A stretch of 64,000 nucleotides of DNA from Thermocrinis albus DSM 14484 (GCF_000025605.1 NC_013894.1:543529-607528), one strand, 5' to 3'. Shown: positions 51,101-62,206, counted from the stretch's first letter. Notes: a model not told the origin generated them from the letters alone. Translations and numbers: made by a program.

Positions 51101-52851
51101 GGTGGACATACGAGAGGGTGAAGCTGTATAGCCTTCCCATCTATGAGGACAGGTTCGAAGGCTTGTATAGAAGGTCTGTGAAGGGTTGGCGCTCTGTTGA
51201 GGAGCACAGGGTGCTGTTTTACCACCTCCTCTAGACATTCCCAGACTTCAGGTGTTTTCTGTTCTATCAACTTCTTAGCGTGCTTTATGGAAGTGGCGTA
51301 ACCCTTTTCCTCCAACCTCCTTATTACGAAAGGTTTGAAGAGTTCAAGAGCCATTATACGAGGCAGACCACACTGGTGCATCTGGAGTTCAGGTCCCACC
51401 ACTATAACAGATCTTCCCGAGTAGTCCACTCTTTTACCCAGCAGGTTCTGTCTGAAGCGTCCCTGTTTTCCTTTCAGGTAATCAGCTAGAGACTTGAGAG
51501 GTCTTCCGTTTTGGGTGACTACTCGGCCACCTTTACCGTTGTCTATGAGGGCGTTTACCACCTCCTGTAACATACGCTTCTCGTTCCTTATGATGATGTC
51601 GGGTGCGTCGAGCTCTATAAGCCTCTTTAGTCTGTTGTTTCTGTTTATGATACGCCTATAAAGATCGTTGAGATCAGAAGTGGCAAACCTTCCACCTTCC
51701 AGAGGCACGAGGGGTCTCAGCTCAGGGGGAAGAACCGGCAATACTTCCAGAACCATCCACTCAGGTCTGTTTCCGCTCTTTATGAAGCTCTCCACCAGTT
51801 TTAGAACTCTCAGTTGTTTCTTTATGCGAGCTTCTGAAACCTCTTTCAGAACAGCCTGTCTTATATCTTCTTTGATCCTCTCAAAGATAGGGAGGTCTTT
51901 CTTGGTTTGCCTGAGGTTCTCATAATAGACCTGAATAGCCTCTTTACCCGTCATACAGTCTTCTCCGCAGTCCTCCTCTACTACCTTGCCCGTCTTTACG
52001 TTCAGATAAAGTTCCTCGTTCAAAATGCCCAAGAGAGCCTGCTCTAAGGTAAGTTCCTCCGGATATTCCAGAGGTACACCGTAAAGGCGTAGATCATCGG
52101 CCAGTACCTTCACCATACGGTGGTAGATCTTTTTGTATCTACCCTCCAGTTGTTTACCCATATCTTCGTAACTGAAGCTGTAGGGTTTTACCTCCTCCCT
52201 AAGTTTCTGAGCGTAGGCCTCCAGATCCAAAGAGGCCAGAACTTTCTTTATCATCTCTGCCCCCATCCCACCTTCAAACTTGTGTTCCAAGTTGGGGGCA
52301 TATACCTCCATGTAGGTATCTTCGTCCACCACGTGAAGCTTCACAAACTTAGTGTTGCCCATATCGTCCTTGAGGGGTATGGTGTCCTCAGCTTCTCTGA
52401 AGTCTCTCTCCTCTTCCTCCGTAGTGGGATACTCTATGACCAAATAGTTCTCGAAGTATATGACTCTCTCCACATCCCTAACACTGAGGCCCAGCAGAGT
52501 ACCTATCTTGGAGGGGGAACTTTTGAGAAACCATATATGCACCACCGGTGCAGCCAGTTCTATATGTCCGAACCTTTCCCTCCTTACATAGCTCCTTGTT
52601 ACTTCTACACCGCACTTCTCGCATATTGTTCCTTCGTACCTTTTACCCCTGTACTTTCCACACAGACACTCGTAATCCTTGATGGGACCAAAGATCTTGG
52701 CACAGAAGAGCCCCTCTTTCTCAGGTTTGTGGGTTCTGTAGTTGATAGTCTCAGGTTTTTTTACTTCTCCGTAACTCCAGCTTCTTATCTCTTCTGGAGA
52801 AGCTAACATCAGTTTGATTCTCTCAAAGGGTAAAAGCCCCTTCCTTTTCAT
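48151..52851 (-). CDS. rpoC: RNA polymerase subunit beta'
   Basis: 1566 residues, at the long end of the family. N-terminal zinc site [20 protein letters not shown] (about residues 69-88), catalytic [12 protein letters not shown] with three Asp ligands for Mg, trigger-loop region [11 protein letters not shown], second zinc site CNTT ... [11 protein letters not shown]. Late in the protein is a long beta-rich insertion in which an EIDGIVRI / DIDGQVRI pattern occurs twice (DNA about 48668-49003). Overlaps rpoB by 4 bases (ATGA). Confidence 0.99.
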   Translation of the reverse strand: MKRKGLLPFERIKLMLASPEEIRSWSYGEVKKPETINYRTHKPEKEGLFCAKIFGPIKDYECLCGKYRGKRYEGTICEKCGVEVTRSYVRRERFGHIELAAPVVHIWFLKSSPSKIGTLLGLSVRDVERVIYFENYLVIEYPTTEEEERDFREAEDTIPLKDDMGNTKFVKLHVVDEDTYMEVYAPNLEHKFEGGMGAEMIKKVLASLDLEAYAQKLREEVKPYSFSYEDMGKQLEGRYKKIYHRMVKVLADDLRLYGVPLEYPEELTLEQALLGILNEELYLNVKTGKVVEEDCGEDCMTGKEAIQVYYENLRQTKKDLPIFERIKEDIRQAVLKEVSEARIKKQLRVLKLVESFIKSGNRPEWMVLEVLPVLPPELRPLVPLEGGRFATSDLNDLYRRIINRNNRLKRLIELDAPDIIIRNEKRMLQEVVNALIDNGKGGRVVTQNGRPLKSLADYLKGKQGRFRQNLLGKRVDYSGRSVIVVGPELQMHQCGLPRIMALELFKPFVIRRLEEKGYATSIKHAKKLIEQKTPEVWECLEEVVKQHPVLLNRAPTLHRPSIQAFEPVLIDGKAIQLHPLVCPPFNADFDGDQMAVHVPLGIMAQLEAYILMLSTQNILSPAHGKPITMPSQDIILGLYYITQEVPGVQGEGKLFLSKEDVLLALENQKVDIHAKIKLRLENGKVIETTPGRVLFNTILPEGYPFVNDPLDKKKVSKLVSDVYKRYGVERTAKFLDDLKDLGFRMATKAAVSIGIDDLQVPAVKKEIIQEAFRQTDEIADLYKKGVLTAKERYNRIIDLWSEITDRVSRAMFEEIEKSTRKEGDKTYPGIFNPIYMMANSGARGNRDQIRQLAAMRGLMAKHTGEFIETPIVANFREGLTVLEYFISTYGARKGLADTALKTAFAGYLTRRLVDVAQDIMITERDCNTTKGIEMTAIVEGGEEKVPLKDRIVGRTLAEDVIDPYTGEVIATRNTVVDEELADRIVHAGIEKVKVRSPLTCEAKFGICSMCYGWDLSQRKLVDIGEAVGIIAAQSIGEPGTQLTMRTFHIGGAAIAERAKGELVNESEGYVKYYNIKLIKNREGKWVNISKDGAIGIVDAEGRMLERHAVPYAAHILVEEGKKVPAGTTLAEWDPFNTYIIAEEGGKVEFKDIALDITVKEERDPFTGKTSTVVSFTRPKDAMLHTPRIVVTTPDGREVVYDLPVNSIISIPAEKLQTEWYVCPTCTESEGAEIQHRYYVVKDYYVEPGDVLARIPKEIAKVRDIVGGLPRVEELFEARRPKNPAVLSEIDGIVRIYEDADEVILFNPKTGETRKYSIKKDEYILVTHGQFIQKGARITDSLVADIDGQVRIKGRGYKVVVYNKETGLQREYFVPKGKHLLVKNGDVVQAGDPLTDGTPVPEEILRIKGVEELQKFLLKEVQMVYRLQGVDINDKHFEVIIRQMLRKRRVVDPGDSRFLVNEEVDIEELDEEIKRIQEEGGKIPKVEPILVGISKAALSSRSWISAASFQETTKVLTDAACEGKVDDLRGIKENVIIGNIIPAGTGVMEYSHVDVQEQKVRTGKDVV

Positions 52852-55800
52852 GTTTCATCCTCCTCCTGCTTTTGAACCTTGTCACAGGGAGCAGACCCTC
52901 CGTTCTCACACTTTACATCAAGCCCGAGGGCCTTCAGCTCCCTGACCAAGACCCTGAAGGATTCAGGTATACCGGGCGTGTAGGTATAACGCCCTTTCAC
53001 TATGGCTTCGTAAACGTTGCTTCTTCCCTCTATGTCGTCGGACTTGACGGTGAGCATTTCCTGAAGGGTGTAGGCTGCTCCGTGAGCTTCCAGTGCCCAA
53101 ACTTCCATCTCTCCAAGCCTTTGTCCACCAAACTGAGCCCTACCACCGAGTGGTTGTTGTGTGACGAGGGAGTAAGGTCCTGTACTACGTGCGTGGATCT
53201 TGTCATCCACCATATGTATGAGTTTCAACATATGCATGTAGCCTACGGTGACACGCATGTCAAAGGGCTCACCCGTTCTGCCGTCGTAGAGAACCGTCTT
53301 ACCATCCTCAGGAAGCCCTGCCATCCTGAGCAGTTCCTTTATATGCTCCTCCGAGGCACCTTCAAAAACAGGTGTGGCCATAGGTATACCCTGCTCTTCG
53401 TATTGGGACACTACAGCTTCCAGTTCTTCATCCGACAGAGAGTTTATGAAATCTTCCAGAGCTCTGACGTTCTGACCATCTTCCGTATCACCCACCGCAT
53501 AGATCTTTTTCAGGAACTCCAGCACCGCAACCCTGTCCCTCGTTCTTCTGAAGAGTTCTCCTACCTTCTTACCCAACTCCCTGGCAGCCCAACCTAAGTG
53601 GGTTTCCAGTATCTGTCCTACGTTCATACGGGAAGGAACACCGAGAGGGTTCAGCACTATATCTACAGGTGTGCCGTCTGGGAGGAAGGGCATGTCCTCT
53701 ACAGGAAGCACCACCGATATAACACCCTTGTTACCGTGCCTTCCCGCCATTTTGTCACCAACCTTTATCTTCCTCTTCTGAGCTATGTACACCTTTACGA
53801 GAGCTATCACACCTTGAGGTAGATCCGTTCTACTACCTATGCTCTTTATCTTCTCTTCGTAGATCCTCGTTATGGCCTCTGTCTGAGCCTTTGCCCTGTC
53901 CCTTATCTCCCTTATTTTGTTACACAGATCCTCGTCGTCAAAGAAGTTATCAGGCTTGGTCAACACGTAGTTGATGATCTGGGAGAAGATCCTCTCATCC
54001 ACCACTGTTCCGGCAGGATATGTCTTCTTCTTCACAGTTACATCCTTATCCAGCTTCCTACCCACTACCAAACCTTGTATGACCCTGTCCCTACCTTCTA
54101 TTATCAACCTCTTCTTTTTCTCCAGCTCCTTCTCCAACTCCTCTCTTTCGGCCCGCTCCACAGCCTCCGCCAGATAATTTCTCCTTTCTCCCACCTTTCT
54201 GGCAAACACTCGCACATCCACCACTATACCTTCCACACCGGGAGGACAACGTAAGGAAGTATCCTTCACATCCCTTGACTTTTCTCCGAATATGGCCTGA
54301 AGGAGCTTCTCCTCAGGAGTGAGTTGAGACTCACCCTTAGGTGATACCTTACCCACAAGGATATCACCAGGCTTCACGTAAGTTCCTATCTTCACTATCC
54401 CAAACTCGTCCAGATGGGCAAGAGCCTTTTCCGGTACCCCGGGTATGGACCTGGTGATTTCTTCGTAACCCAGCTTTGTCTCCCTAGCTTCCACCTCAAG
54501 TTCTTCTATGTGTATGGAGGTGTAAACATCGTCTCTCACGAGACGCTCTGATATGACGATGGCGTCTTCAAAGTTGTATCCTCTCCACGGCATAAAGGCC
54601 ACCAGCACGTCCCTACCTAAAGCCAACTCTCCCTTGTAGGTAGATTGTCCATCTGCTATAACGTCACCCTTCTTCACTTTCTGACCTTTGGTTACCAAAG
54701 GCCTTTGGTTTATACAGGTGTTCTGGTTAGTTCTGGCAAACTTCTCCAAGAGGTATATGTCTATGCCTATATCGGTAGGATCGTTCATATCTATTTCATC
54801 GGGATTGACCCTTATCACTATCCTTCTGGCATCTACCTCCTCCACTACACCACCTCTTTTGGCCAACACGAGAGCTCCACTGTCATAGGCCACCTTTCTC
54901 TCCATACCCGTACCCACCAAGGGAGCACGGGGGAATATGAGAGGTACCGCTTGTCTCTGCATGTTGGATCCCATGAGGGCCCTGTTGGCGTCGTCGTGCT
55001 CCAAGAAAGGTATCAGAGAAGAGGATACGGAAACCACCTGTCTTGGGGAAACGTCCATGTAATCCACCTGCTGCGGTCTTACCACCTGTATGTCGTTCTT
55101 ATAACGTGCGTACACTCTATCGGCCAGTATACTACCGTCCTTGCTGTAAGGCGTGTACTGGGCTATCACATAGTTTTCTTCTTCGTAGGCAGCCAGATAC
55201 TCTACCTGATCGGTAACCTTACCTTCCACCACTTTTCTGTAAGGAGTGATGATAAAACCGTACTCGTTGACCTGAGCGTACACGGTAAGGGATGTTACAA
55301 GACCTATGTTCTGACCTTCCGGTGTCTCTATAGGACATATACGCCCGTAGTGAGAAGGATGAACGTCCCTTATCTCAAACTTAGCACTTTCCCTGGTCAG
55401 ACCTCCCGGACCTAGAGCAGAGAGCCTTCTCTTGTGAGTGGTAGCAGAGAGGGGATTGGTGTTGTCCAGATACTGAGAGAGAGCACCTCCCTTCAGGAAC
55501 TCGTAGATGGTAGAAGTAAGATACCTAGGTTGAAGTAGGTCCTGGGGTTTCAGGTTAGGATCATCGGGGTTTACCACGGTGCATCTGTCCCTGAAGTATT
55601 TTTCCATACGGGCTATTCCCACACGAGCTTGCCCTTCTAGCAGTTCACCTACAGATCTTACCCTTCTGTTGCCAAGGTAGGCTATGTCGTCCTTCTTTTC
55701 CCTTCCGTACCTAAGGTTTATAAGATACTTGACGGTGTTCACAAGGTCCTGTGCTGTTAAAAAGCGTGCTTTATCCTCTGTGTAGTCCTTTACTTTTACC

Positions 55801-57257
55801 TCCGCCTTCTCCTTGAAGACCTCTTTAAGGATCTCCTCCGTGACCAGCTGACCCTCTTTGTAGGGACCTACGCTCTCCGCCAGAGCGAGGGGCGGCAACT
55901 CCCCTAGTCTTCCTATATCATCCGCCTTAAGCACTTTGGGAACTTTATACACCTTAGCGTTTATCTTGACTCTACCTACACGGGAAAGGTCGTACCTGGT
56001 TAGATCTCCGAAATACACACTGAAGTGCGTACGAGCTCTGCTCACCAGATGTTCCAGTTCCATCACCATGGGTTCCACTGCCCTCAGTTTCTTGTAGATG
56101 TCCACGAGGGCTATGTCCCGCAGGGAGAACTTGGAGGGAATCCTCATAGGACTTCTGCCTTGATCTCTGGGAGAGCATTCCGCTATGAGGGTTTCTAAGA
56201 TTACCTTACCGTAAGGACTCTTCAGGGCACTCTCCCTAGGTACAGCCACCACCAGATCCAGCTTTATCCTGTCATCTTTGAGGAGGCGCTCCAGCTGAGA
56301 AAGCTCCTCCAGATAACGCTCTTCTATAAACTCCTCCTCCGTCCCTTTACCCTCCAGAACACCCCTGTATCTCATTATGGCAAACAGATGGTGTCCTTCC
56401 AGATCCTCTATGCTAAACTCCTCTCCTGTCTCTTGATGGAACAAGAGGCCATCCCTCACTATAAAACCTTTCGTTTCGGGATAGAAGGCCTTCAGGATCT
56501 GATATGAGTTCTCTAACCCGAATGCCCTCAAAACGAAGGTACTTCCCACTTTCTTTTTATCTACTCTCGTAACTAAAACATCAGAGGTGGTGGAAAGTTC
56601 AAACTCTATCCGTGAGCCCTTATCGGGGATTATACTGGCTCTGTAGATAACCCTTACAACGGTGCTCTCCTTAGGTCTTTCCTCTTTCTCCTCAAAGAAC
56701 ACACCGGGAGATCTGATGAGCTGGTTCACCACCACCCTTTCACTTCCGTTTATGATGAAGGATCCCCACTCTGTCATCATGGGGATCTCACCAAAGTACA
56801 CCTTACGGGGCTCACCTACACGTTCCCCTTTCTTGGTCTTAGTCCTTAGGCGTACCATGACCCTGAGAGGAACCGCGTAAGTGAAACCCTTAACCTTACA
56901 CTCCTCCACACTGAACTTTTCCTTATGAACCAGAGGTGTACCACACTTGGGGCAGGCCACACCGTAACCACCAAGAAAACTGTGATCTTTGCTGGCGCTG
57001 TAACCACACTTGTTACACTCCCACTCTCCCACCTCGTACCCAAGATACTCTATGGTGATCTTTTCGTCCGGATCCTTAAAGGGGAAAGAGGTTCTAAAGA
57101 GATACTCAAGACCCTTAAGCTCCCTCTCGTGGGGAGCCTTCCTAAACTGCAGGAAGCTCTCAAAGGATTCCTTAGGCAAAAAGAGGAGGTAAGGCGGTTC
57201 TACAAGTTCGTTACGTCTGCCAAAGAACTTCCTCAAAGGTGCCAGACTCATCCTCAT
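52848..57257 (-). CDS. rpoB: RNA polymerase subunit beta with N-terminal zinc-ribbon insertion
   Basis: 1469 residues. Canonical landmarks include the rifampicin region ([31 protein letters not shown], split; His in THKRR intact), [30 protein letters not shown] and [12 protein letters not shown]. Unusually, between EVGEWE and [12 protein letters not shown] lie four Cys (81, 84, 102, 105: ECNKCGYS ... ACPKCGTP) that look like a zinc ribbon inside the beta1 lobe. Start ATG after GAGGGG; ATG two codons later is also possible. Preceded by a consensus promoter. Confidence 0.99.
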   Translation of the reverse strand: MRMSLAPLRKFFGRRNELVEPPYLLFLPKESFESFLQFRKAPHERELKGLEYLFRTSFPFKDPDEKITIEYLGYEVGEWECNKCGYSASKDHSFLGGYGVACPKCGTPLVHKEKFSVEECKVKGFTYAVPLRVMVRLRTKTKKGERVGEPRKVYFGEIPMMTEWGSFIINGSERVVVNQLIRSPGVFFEEKEERPKESTVVRVIYRASIIPDKGSRIEFELSTTSDVLVTRVDKKKVGSTFVLRAFGLENSYQILKAFYPETKGFIVRDGLLFHQETGEEFSIEDLEGHHLFAIMRYRGVLEGKGTEEEFIEERYLEELSQLERLLKDDRIKLDLVVAVPRESALKSPYGKVILETLIAECSPRDQGRSPMRIPSKFSLRDIALVDIYKKLRAVEPMVMELEHLVSRARTHFSVYFGDLTRYDLSRVGRVKINAKVYKVPKVLKADDIGRLGELPPLALAESVGPYKEGQLVTEEILKEVFKEKAEVKVKDYTEDKARFLTAQDLVNTVKYLINLRYGREKKDDIAYLGNRRVRSVGELLEGQARVGIARMEKYFRDRCTVVNPDDPNLKPQDLLQPRYLTSTIYEFLKGGALSQYLDNTNPLSATTHKRRLSALGPGGLTRESAKFEIRDVHPSHYGRICPIETPEGQNIGLVTSLTVYAQVNEYGFIITPYRKVVEGKVTDQVEYLAAYEEENYVIAQYTPYSKDGSILADRVYARYKNDIQVVRPQQVDYMDVSPRQVVSVSSSLIPFLEHDDANRALMGSNMQRQAVPLIFPRAPLVGTGMERKVAYDSGALVLAKRGGVVEEVDARRIVIRVNPDEIDMNDPTDIGIDIYLLEKFARTNQNTCINQRPLVTKGQKVKKGDVIADGQSTYKGELALGRDVLVAFMPWRGYNFEDAIVISERLVRDDVYTSIHIEELEVEARETKLGYEEITRSIPGVPEKALAHLDEFGIVKIGTYVKPGDILVGKVSPKGESQLTPEEKLLQAIFGEKSRDVKDTSLRCPPGVEGIVVDVRVFARKVGERRNYLAEAVERAEREELEKELEKKKRLIIEGRDRVIQGLVVGRKLDKDVTVKKKTYPAGTVVDERIFSQIINYVLTKPDNFFDDEDLCNKIREIRDRAKAQTEAITRIYEEKIKSIGSRTDLPQGVIALVKVYIAQKRKIKVGDKMAGRHGNKGVISVVLPVEDMPFLPDGTPVDIVLNPLGVPSRMNVGQILETHLGWAARELGKKVGELFRRTRDRVAVLEFLKKIYAVGDTEDGQNVRALEDFINSLSDEELEAVVSQYEEQGIPMATPVFEGASEEHIKELLRMAGLPEDGKTVLYDGRTGEPFDMRVTVGYMHMLKLIHMVDDKIHARSTGPYSLVTQQPLGGRAQFGGQRLGEMEVWALEAHGAAYTLQEMLTVKSDDIEGRSNVYEAIVKGRYTYTPGIPESFRVLVRELKALGLDVKCENGGSAPCDKVQKQEEDET

Positions 57258-57295
57258 AACTTAACCCCTCACGTGGAGTATATTGGAAACTCTTT

Positions 57296-57324
57296 ATTAT
57301 AAAGGAAAGGTAACCGTCTGTCAA
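57296..57324 (-). promoter_or_regulatory. Consensus sigma-70 promoter of rpoBC
   Basis: TTGACA (57319-57324), spacer of exactly 17 bases, TATAAT (57296-57301) on the minus strand. Start of transcription expected near 57289, giving a leader of about 32 bases to the rpoB ATG. This is a perfect match to the housekeeping consensus and the strongest promoter seen in the window. Confidence 0.88.
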
Positions 57325-57331
57325 CATGTAT

Positions 57332-57361
57332 AAAAACAGAAAACCCCGCCTGTGGGCGGGG
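57332..57361 (-). terminator. Rho-independent terminator after rplL
   Basis: 7-bp perfect stem (CCCCGCC/GGCGGGG) with a 4-base loop, followed on the minus strand by TTTTCTGTTTTT. It begins 32 bases after the rplL stop and ends only seven bases before the -35 box of rpoBC. Confidence 0.92.
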
Positions 57362-57393
57362 CTCTCCTTCACCCCTTACGGAAGATGGTGTGA

Positions 57394-57786
57394 TCACTTT
57401 ATCTCCACTTCTGCTCCAGCTTCCCTCAGTTTCTGAGCTATCTTCTCCGCCTCTTCCTTAGAAACCCCCTCTTTCACAGGTTTAGGAGCTCCCTCTACGA
57501 GGTCCTTAGCCTCTTTTAGACCAAGACCGGTGATCTCTCTCACCACCTTTATGACATTTATCTTGTTGGCTCCCGCACTCTTGAGGATGACATCAAACTC
57601 CGTCTTTTCCTCAGCTGCAGGAGCACCTGCTGCAGGAGCACCGGCAGCTACTGCTGGAGCAGCCGCCACCATAGCGCTGGCAGACACACCGAACTTCTCT
57701 TCTAACTTTTTGACCAGTTCGGCTACTTCCAGCAGTGTCATGTTGCCTATGGCTTCCACAATTTCGTCAATGGTAAGGGTCGCCAT
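57394..57786 (-). CDS. rplL: Ribosomal protein L7/L12
   Basis: 130 residues: N-terminal dimerisation helices ([29 protein letters not shown] in parts), Ala/Pro/Gly hinge (about 38-58) and C-terminal domain [42 protein letters not shown] (in parts). Flexible stalk protein that recruits translation factors. Terminator directly downstream. Confidence 0.99.
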   Translation of the reverse strand: MATLTIDEIVEAIGNMTLLEVAELVKKLEEKFGVSASAMVAAAPAVAAGAPAAGAPAAEEKTEFDVILKSAGANKINVIKVVREITGLGLKEAKDLVEGAPKPVKEGVSKEEAEKIAQKLREAGAEVEIK

Positions 57787-57798
57787 GTTTATACCTCC

Positions 57799-58335
57799 TT
57801 ACTGAGATTTTTTCTCCTCTATAGCTTTCAAAACAAGTACCAACTTCTGTGGTGCGCTCTTAAGGGCCAGTATAAGCTGCAGTAATGGTGCCTGCAGTGC
57901 ACCCATGAGCTGAGATATGAGTACTTCCTTGGGTGGTAGCTCTGCCAGAACCTTAACTTCCTGAGGAGTAAGGAATCTTCCCTGCATATAGCCACCCTTT
58001 ATGTGGCTGAGGGGATCTGTAGAGTCCAGTTCCTTGGACACCTCGTATATCCTCTTGGCTACTACCACAGGATCACGGTAAGCGAACACAAGGGCTGTAG
58101 GGCCAACAAGAACATCCCGGTGGTCTGCCATGACAGTATCCATAAAGGCTCTGTAAAAGAGCGTGTTTTTACCAACCAGGATCTCGCCACCCATATCCTT
58201 TATCTCAGCCCTCAGTTGAGACATGGGATAAGCGTCCAATCCGGTGAAGTTAAAAAATATCACCAGGTTAGACTTGGATATCTTCTCTTTGTAGGTTTCC
58301 ACCAGTTTAGCTTTCTCCATTATACTCTTTCTCAT
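57799..58335 (-). CDS. rplJ: Ribosomal protein L10
   Basis: 178 residues from the ATG 6 bases after a GGAGG box (an overlapping GTG one codon earlier and an ATG five codons later are alternatives). FNFTGLDAYPMSQLRAEIKDMGGEILVGKNTLF (in parts) is typical; the C-terminal helix binds L7/L12 dimers. Base of the stalk. 12 bases before rplL; with rplL it forms a pair usually autoregulated by L10. Confidence 0.97.
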   Translation of the reverse strand: MRKSIMEKAKLVETYKEKISKSNLVIFFNFTGLDAYPMSQLRAEIKDMGGEILVGKNTLFYRAFMDTVMADHRDVLVGPTALVFAYRDPVVVAKRIYEVSKELDSTDPLSHIKGGYMQGRFLTPQEVKVLAELPPKEVLISQLMGALQAPLLQLILALKSAPQKLVLVLKAIEEKKSQ

Positions 58336-58347
58336 CACTCACCTCCT

Positions 58348-59073
58348 CTACGCAGCCATCTCTTGGAGTTTCTTGAGAACCTGCGCTATATCCACCTTTA
58401 CACCTGGCGTCATTGTACCTGACAAGGTGATACTCCTCACATACTGCCCCTTCGCTCCGCTCGGTCTTGCTTTCACCACCGCGTCTATAGCTGTGTAGAT
58501 GTTCTCTATGAGCTTACTTTCGTCAAAGGATATCTTACCTACAGGCATGTGAATGTTACCTGTTTTATCCACCTTAAACTCCACACGTCCTTTTTTGGCC
58601 TCTTCTACCGCTTGTTGGATATTGTTGGTAACGGTACCCGTCTTAGGATTGGGCATCAACCCTCTTGGACCGAGGATCTTACCTAGTCTGGCTACTTTGG
58701 GCATTATCTCAGGTGTGGCTATAACCACATCAAAGTCCGTCCACTCTTCTTTCAGGATCTTGTTGATGAGCTCCTCACCACCTACGTAATCGGCACCTGC
58801 CTCTTTGGCCACCTTCTGAGCCTCACCTTCCGCCAGCACCAACACCTTTATCTCCCTTCCCAAACCGTGAGGCAGTATAACGGAGCCTCTCACCATCTGG
58901 TCAGCGTATCTGGGGTCTACGCCCAGACGCATTGCCAGTTCCACAGTTTGATCAAACTTAGGCCCACATTCCTGATGCATTTTCTTAAGAAGAGCAACAG
59001 CCTCTTCCACTGTATAAGTTTTTTCTCTGTCGTACAACTCCAAACATTTTCTGTAACGCTTTCCTCTCTTCAT
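58348..59073 (-). CDS. rplA: Ribosomal protein L1
   Basis: 241 residues: [59 protein letters not shown] and the signature [22 protein letters not shown]-like block [21 protein letters not shown]1 stalk of the E site. Follows rplK by 4 bases. Confidence 0.98.
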   Translation of the reverse strand: MKRGKRYRKCLELYDREKTYTVEEAVALLKKMHQECGPKFDQTVELAMRLGVDPRYADQMVRGSVILPHGLGREIKVLVLAEGEAQKVAKEAGADYVGGEELINKILKEEWTDFDVVIATPEIMPKVARLGKILGPRGLMPNPKTGTVTNNIQQAVEEAKKGRVEFKVDKTGNIHMPVGKISFDESKLIENIYTAIDAVVKARPSGAKGQYVRSITLSGTMTPGVKVDIAQVLKKLQEMAA

Positions 59074-59077
59074 GGCA

Positions 59078-59515
59078 TTACTCCTTCCAGCCTTCTATCT
59101 CTATACCCATACTGCGGGCTGTACCCGCTATGGTTCTCATAGCGGCCTCCAGGTCCTTCGTGTTCATATCCTTAAGCTTTATCTTAGCTATCTCCCTCAG
59201 TTGGTCTACCGTTATCTTACCCACCTTCTGACGCTTGGGATCTCCTGATCCGCTCTCCACACCTGCCGCTTTCTTGAGAAGATAGGAGGCAGGAGGTGTT
59301 TTCATAATAAAGGTAAAACTTCTGTCCTGATATATGGTGATCACCACAGGCACTATTGTGCCAGGTTCAAACTCCTTACTGGCAGCGTTGAACTGTTTGA
59401 CAAACTCCATTATGTTAACACCGTGCTGTCCAAGAGCAGGTCCCACAGGAGGTGCAGGTGTAGCTTGCTGAGCAGGGAGCATAAGCTCCACCTTTGCCAT
59501 AACCTTTTTAGCCAT
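59078..59515 (-). CDS. rplK: Ribosomal protein L11
   Basis: 145 residues from the ATG 6 bases after GAGGAGG (an upstream TTG is rejected). [34 protein letters not shown] (in parts), the thiostrepton-binding region and the C-terminal rRNA-binding signature [24 protein letters not shown] are present. GTPase-associated centre. Confidence 0.98.
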   Translation of the reverse strand: MAKKVMAKVELMLPAQQATPAPPVGPALGQHGVNIMEFVKQFNAASKEFEPGTIVPVVITIYQDRSFTFIMKTPPASYLLKKAAGVESGSGDPKRQKVGKITVDQLREIAKIKLKDMNTKDLEAAMRTIAGTARSMGIEIEGWKE

Positions 59516-59526
59516 AAAAAACCTCC

Positions 59527-60255
59527 TCAAAGTTTTTCTATTTGAGAAAAGTCCAACTCTACCGGTGTGAGTCTTCCGAATATGCTTATGAGAACCACCA
59601 CCTTCTCCCTTTCAGGATGAACCTCGTCCACAGTTCCAGTAAAGTTCATGAAGGGACCTTCTATCACTCTCACCTGATCTCCCTTCTCAAAGAGGACTTT
59701 GCTGGGTCTTACACCTTTTTTCACGAAAGCTATGATCCTCTCTACCTCTCTCTCGTCTAAAGGTGCCACCCTTCCACCTGTTAAAACAGGTCTGTATATG
59801 TGAGGTGTTTTCTCAATGGCCCTCAAGAGAGAGTCATCCATGTCCGCCTTTATGAGAAGGTAACCAGGAAACATTTTGGACTCTAGAATTATCTTAGCCT
59901 CCGTCTTGTTCTCCTTACACGTTATCTTCTGACCCGGTTTGGAGATAGGGGGAGCCTCCACGCACAGATCTCCCTCCACACTCTCTATCACCCTAACCTC
60001 TCCGTTCTCTATCCTAAAGGTGGTAACGCCCTTTTTACCCAGAACACTTATGTCCCTGTTGTTACCCCTTAGAGAGAGCCTGTACTTCTCCTTACCCATA
60101 GTTTTTATGACCACCTTCTCCTCTGCCGGGACCACCACCTCCTGCACTTTATCCTGAAGACCCTCTATCTCCAGCACTTTAAGCAAATTCTCCCTGGCGG
60201 TGGCCTCTTTTCCAGCCTCTACTTGTAGAGCATACCACCTGTACTCACCCATCAT
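59527..60255 (-). CDS. nusG: Transcription elongation factor NusG with an inserted domain
   Basis: 242 residues against ~180 in E. coli. NGN domain split: [20 protein letters not shown], then about 85 extra residues (roughly 45-130), then [13 protein letters not shown] and [20 protein letters not shown] domain with [21 protein letters not shown]. An insertion at this place is known from Aquifex aeolicus NusG. Couples RNAP to ribosome, S10 and Rho. The start overlaps the secE stop as ATGA; the open frame further upstream overlaps secE and is rejected. Confidence 0.96.
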   Translation of the reverse strand: MMGEYRWYALQVEAGKEATARENLLKVLEIEGLQDKVQEVVVPAEEKVVIKTMGKEKYRLSLRGNNRDISVLGKKGVTTFRIENGEVRVIESVEGDLCVEAPPISKPGQKITCKENKTEAKIILESKMFPGYLLIKADMDDSLLRAIEKTPHIYRPVLTGGRVAPLDEREVERIIAFVKKGVRPSKVLFEKGDQVRVIEGPFMNFTGTVDEVHPEREKVVVLISIFGRLTPVELDFSQIEKL

Positions 60256-60446
60256 CCACCCCTCAGCGCCAGAAGAAAACTTATGAGCCTCGTAAAAGCC
60301 AAATCCACCACCCATAGGTACAGTCCTGTAAGTAAAGAAAATATTATAACACCAACTGTGGCCCTCACCACAAGATCCTTGGTAGGCCAGGAAACCTTAC
60401 CTAGCTCCTGCTTTACTCCCTTTAGGAAAGCTCTGACCTTCTCCAT
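60252..60446 (-). CDS. secE: Preprotein translocase subunit SecE
   Basis: 64 residues: amphipathic [25 protein letters not shown], then one membrane helix (about 34-58). The VSWPT motif is diagnostic. Short one-helix form, which clamps SecY. The reading frame stays open into tRNA-Trp upstream, but the ATG at 60446 has a GAGAGG box and is where similarity begins. Confidence 0.95.
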   Translation of the reverse strand: MEKVRAFLKGVKQELGKVSWPTKDLVVRATVGVIIFSLLTGLYLWVVDLAFTRLISFLLALRGG

Positions 60447-60461
60447 ACACCTCTCCACATA

Positions 60462-60534
60462 CGGGGCAGGGAGGACTCGAACCCCCAACCGCGGGATTTG
60501 GAGTCCCGCGCTCTGCCAATTGAGCTACTGCCCC
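60462..60534 (-). tRNA. tRNA-Trp (anticodon CCA)
   Basis: 73 bases. Acceptor stem GGGGCAG/CTGCCCC, discriminator G, anticodon stem CGGGA/TCCCG around CTCCAAA (anticodon CCA), T arm with GTTCGAGT. The 3' CCA is not encoded. One base separates it from the rpmG stop and 15 bases from the secE start. Confidence 0.96.
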
Positions 60535-60535
60535 T

Positions 60536-60694
60536 TTACTTCACCTCTCTATGTAATGTATGCTTCTTACACCACTTGCAGTACTTTCTTAGCTCAAGCC
60601 TCTGAGGCTTCTTCTGCTTGTTTTTGGTGGTTGAGTAGTTCCTTCTCTTACACTCAGTACAAGCCAGTACAACTACTTCTCTCACCGCCGCCAT
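60536..60694 (-). CDS. rpmG: Ribosomal protein L33
   Basis: A 52-residue gene read directly from the sequence between tuf2 and tRNA-Trp. It starts [20 protein letters not shown] and ends [16 protein letters not shown]. Cys12, Cys15, Cys39 and Cys42 give the zinc-binding (C+) form. The ATG is 10 bases after the tuf2 stop with a GAGGG box. rpmG-secE-nusG is a common bacterial order. Confidence 0.96.
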   Translation of the reverse strand: MAAVREVVVLACTECKRRNYSTTKNKQKKPQRLELRKYCKWCKKHTLHREVK

Positions 60695-61936
60695 CTTTCA
60701 ACCCTCACTCTAAGATCTTGGTAACGACACCAGCTCCCACAGTCCTTCCACCTTCCCTTATGGCAAACCTCAACCCTTCCTCCATGGCCACAGGCTTTAT
60801 CAACTCCACTTCCAACTCTACATTATCCCCAGGCATCACCATCTCCTGCCCCTCAGGCAACTTCACCACCACACCAGTCACGTCCGCTGTCCTAAAGTAA
60901 AACTGTGGCCTGTAACCAGCAAAAAACGGACTGTGCCTTCCTCCTTCCTCCTTGCTCAACACATATACCTGTGCCCTAAACTTCCTGTGTGCCTTCACAC
61001 TGCCAGGCTTCGCCAACACCTGACCACGTTCCACATCGTCCTTCCCTACTCCCCTCAACAACACTCCTATGTTGTCTCCAGGTAACGCCTCGTCCAACAC
61101 CTTCCTAAACATCTCTATAGACGTCGCTACCGTCTTCAACGGCTCCTCCCTTAAACCTACTACCTCCACTTCCTCTCCAGGCTTCAGTGTCCCCCTCTCC
61201 ACTCTTCCCGTCACCACTGTACCACGTCCAGATATGCTAAACACGTCCTCTATAGGCATCAAGAACGGCTTGTCTGCTTCTCTGACTGGTGTGGGGATGT
61301 ATTCGTCCATCGCTTCCAACAGCTGTAGTATGCTCTGACACCACTTGTCAGGCTTGCCCCCTTCCAGCTCCTGTAATGCACCCAACGCTGATCCCCTTAT
61401 AACGGGCACTTCATCACCAGGATACTCATACTTGCTGAGTAGTTCCCTCACTTCTAGTTCCACTAGATCCAACAGCTCCGCATCGTCTACCATGTCACAT
61501 TTGTTCATAAACACCACTATGTACGGTACGTTCACCTGTCTCGCTAAAAGTACGTGCTCCCTCGTCTGGGGCATGGGTCCATCTGCCGCTGAAACCACCA
61601 GTATGGCTCCGTCCATCTGCGCTGCTCCCGTTATCATGTTCTTGATGTAGTCCGCATGCCCAGGACAGTCTACGTGAGCATAGTGCCTCTTGGCTGTCTC
61701 ATACTCCACGTGGGTTATGTTTATGGTGATTCCTCTTTCCCTTTCTTCGGGTGCCTTGTCTATCTCCTCGTACTTGGTGCACTTGGCTTTACCGCCAGGC
61801 ATAAGTCCGGCACCCAACACGCACGTTATGGCTGATGTTAAGGTGGACTTCCCGTGGTCTACGTGCCCTATAGTCCCTACGTTAACGTGCTCCTTCTCCC
61901 TTACAAACTTCTCCTTAGCCATGCTTTACCTCCTTA
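60691..61936 (-). repeat. tuf repeat block, copy 2
   Basis: Partner of the block at 43893-45138, in the same orientation. See copy 1 for its extent; boundaries lie in the tuf2 ribosome binding site region and at the rpmG start codon. Confidence 0.9.
60705..61922 (-). CDS. tuf: Elongation factor Tu, copy 2
   Basis: 405 residues, identical to copy 1 except Lys247. Preceded by four tRNA genes, as in the tufB operon of E. coli, and followed by rpmG. The near-identity with copy 1 while flanks differ indicates gene conversion or strong concerted evolution. TAAGGAGG precedes the ATG. Confidence 0.99.
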   Translation of the reverse strand: MAKEKFVREKEHVNVGTIGHVDHGKSTLTSAITCVLGAGLMPGGKAKCTKYEEIDKAPEERERGITINITHVEYETAKRHYAHVDCPGHADYIKNMITGAAQMDGAILVVSAADGPMPQTREHVLLARQVNVPYIVVFMNKCDMVDDAELLDLVELEVRELLSKYEYPGDEVPVIRGSALGALQELEGGKPDKWCQSILQLLEAMDEYIPTPVREADKPFLMPIEDVFSISGRGTVVTGRVERGTLKPGEEVEVVGLREEPLKTVATSIEMFRKVLDEALPGDNIGVLLRGVGKDDVERGQVLAKPGSVKAHRKFRAQVYVLSKEEGGRHSPFFAGYRPQFYFRTADVTGVVVKLPEGQEMVMPGDNVELEVELIKPVAMEEGLRFAIREGGRTVGAGVVTKILE

Positions 61937-61940
61937 TTTA

Positions 61941-62013
61941 AGCCCAGGACCGGACTTGAACCGGCGACCTCACCCTTACCAAGGGTGTGCTCTGCCCGCT
62001 GAGCTACCTGGGC
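61941..62013 (-). tRNA. tRNA-Thr (anticodon GGU)
   Basis: 73 bases. Acceptor GCCCAGG/CCTGGGC, anticodon stem CACCC/GGGTG with loop TTGGTAA (anticodon GGT), T arm GCCGG-TTCAAGT-CCGGT. The discriminator base is T and CCA is not encoded. Fourth tRNA of the operon; 18 bases before tuf2 (start codon at 61922). Confidence 0.95.
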
Positions 62014-62031
62014 TCTTTTTCAAAGTTTAAG

Positions 62032-62103
62032 AGCGGGCGACGGGACTCGAACCCGCGACCTGCTGCTTGGAAGGCAGCTGCTCTACCACTGAGCTACGCC
62101 CGC
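62032..62103 (-). tRNA. tRNA-Gly (anticodon UCC)
   Basis: 72 bases. Acceptor GCGGGCG/CGCCCGC, anticodon stem GCTGC/GCAGC with loop CTTCCAA (anticodon TCC), T arm GCGGG-TTCGAGT-CCCGT. No encoded CCA. Confidence 0.96.
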
Positions 62104-62110
62104 TTCTGTA

Positions 62111-62195
62111 TGGAGGGGGCAGGATTCGAACCTGCGCAGGGCGGAAGCCCGGGGGATTTACAGTCCCCTGCCTTTGGCCGCTCGGCCACCCCTCC
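62111..62195 (-). tRNA. tRNA-Tyr (anticodon GUA)
   Basis: 85 bases, class II with a long variable arm. Acceptor GGAGGGG/CCCCTCC, anticodon stem GGGGA/TCCCC with loop CTGTAAA (anticodon GTA), T arm GCAGG-TTCGAAT-CCTGC, discriminator A. No encoded CCA. Confidence 0.96.
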
Positions 62196-62206
62196 TACCT
62201 CTGCCA

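Noticed and set aside
52872-55415. Long antisense open frames within rpoB
   Set aside because: No start signals, no family resemblance, and complete overlap with an essential gene.
57251-57330. Small RNA or riboswitch in the rpoB leader
   Set aside because: The leader is only ~32 bases and no stable fold other than the upstream terminator was seen.
58318-58324. TATAAT near the beginning of rplJ
   Set aside because: It is within the coding sequence, followed directly by an ATG that would be cut off; the upstream ATG with GGAGG is the better start.
60447-60488. Longer SecE starting inside tRNA-Trp
   Set aside because: The frame is open but runs through the tRNA; SecE similarity and a ribosome binding site support the later ATG.
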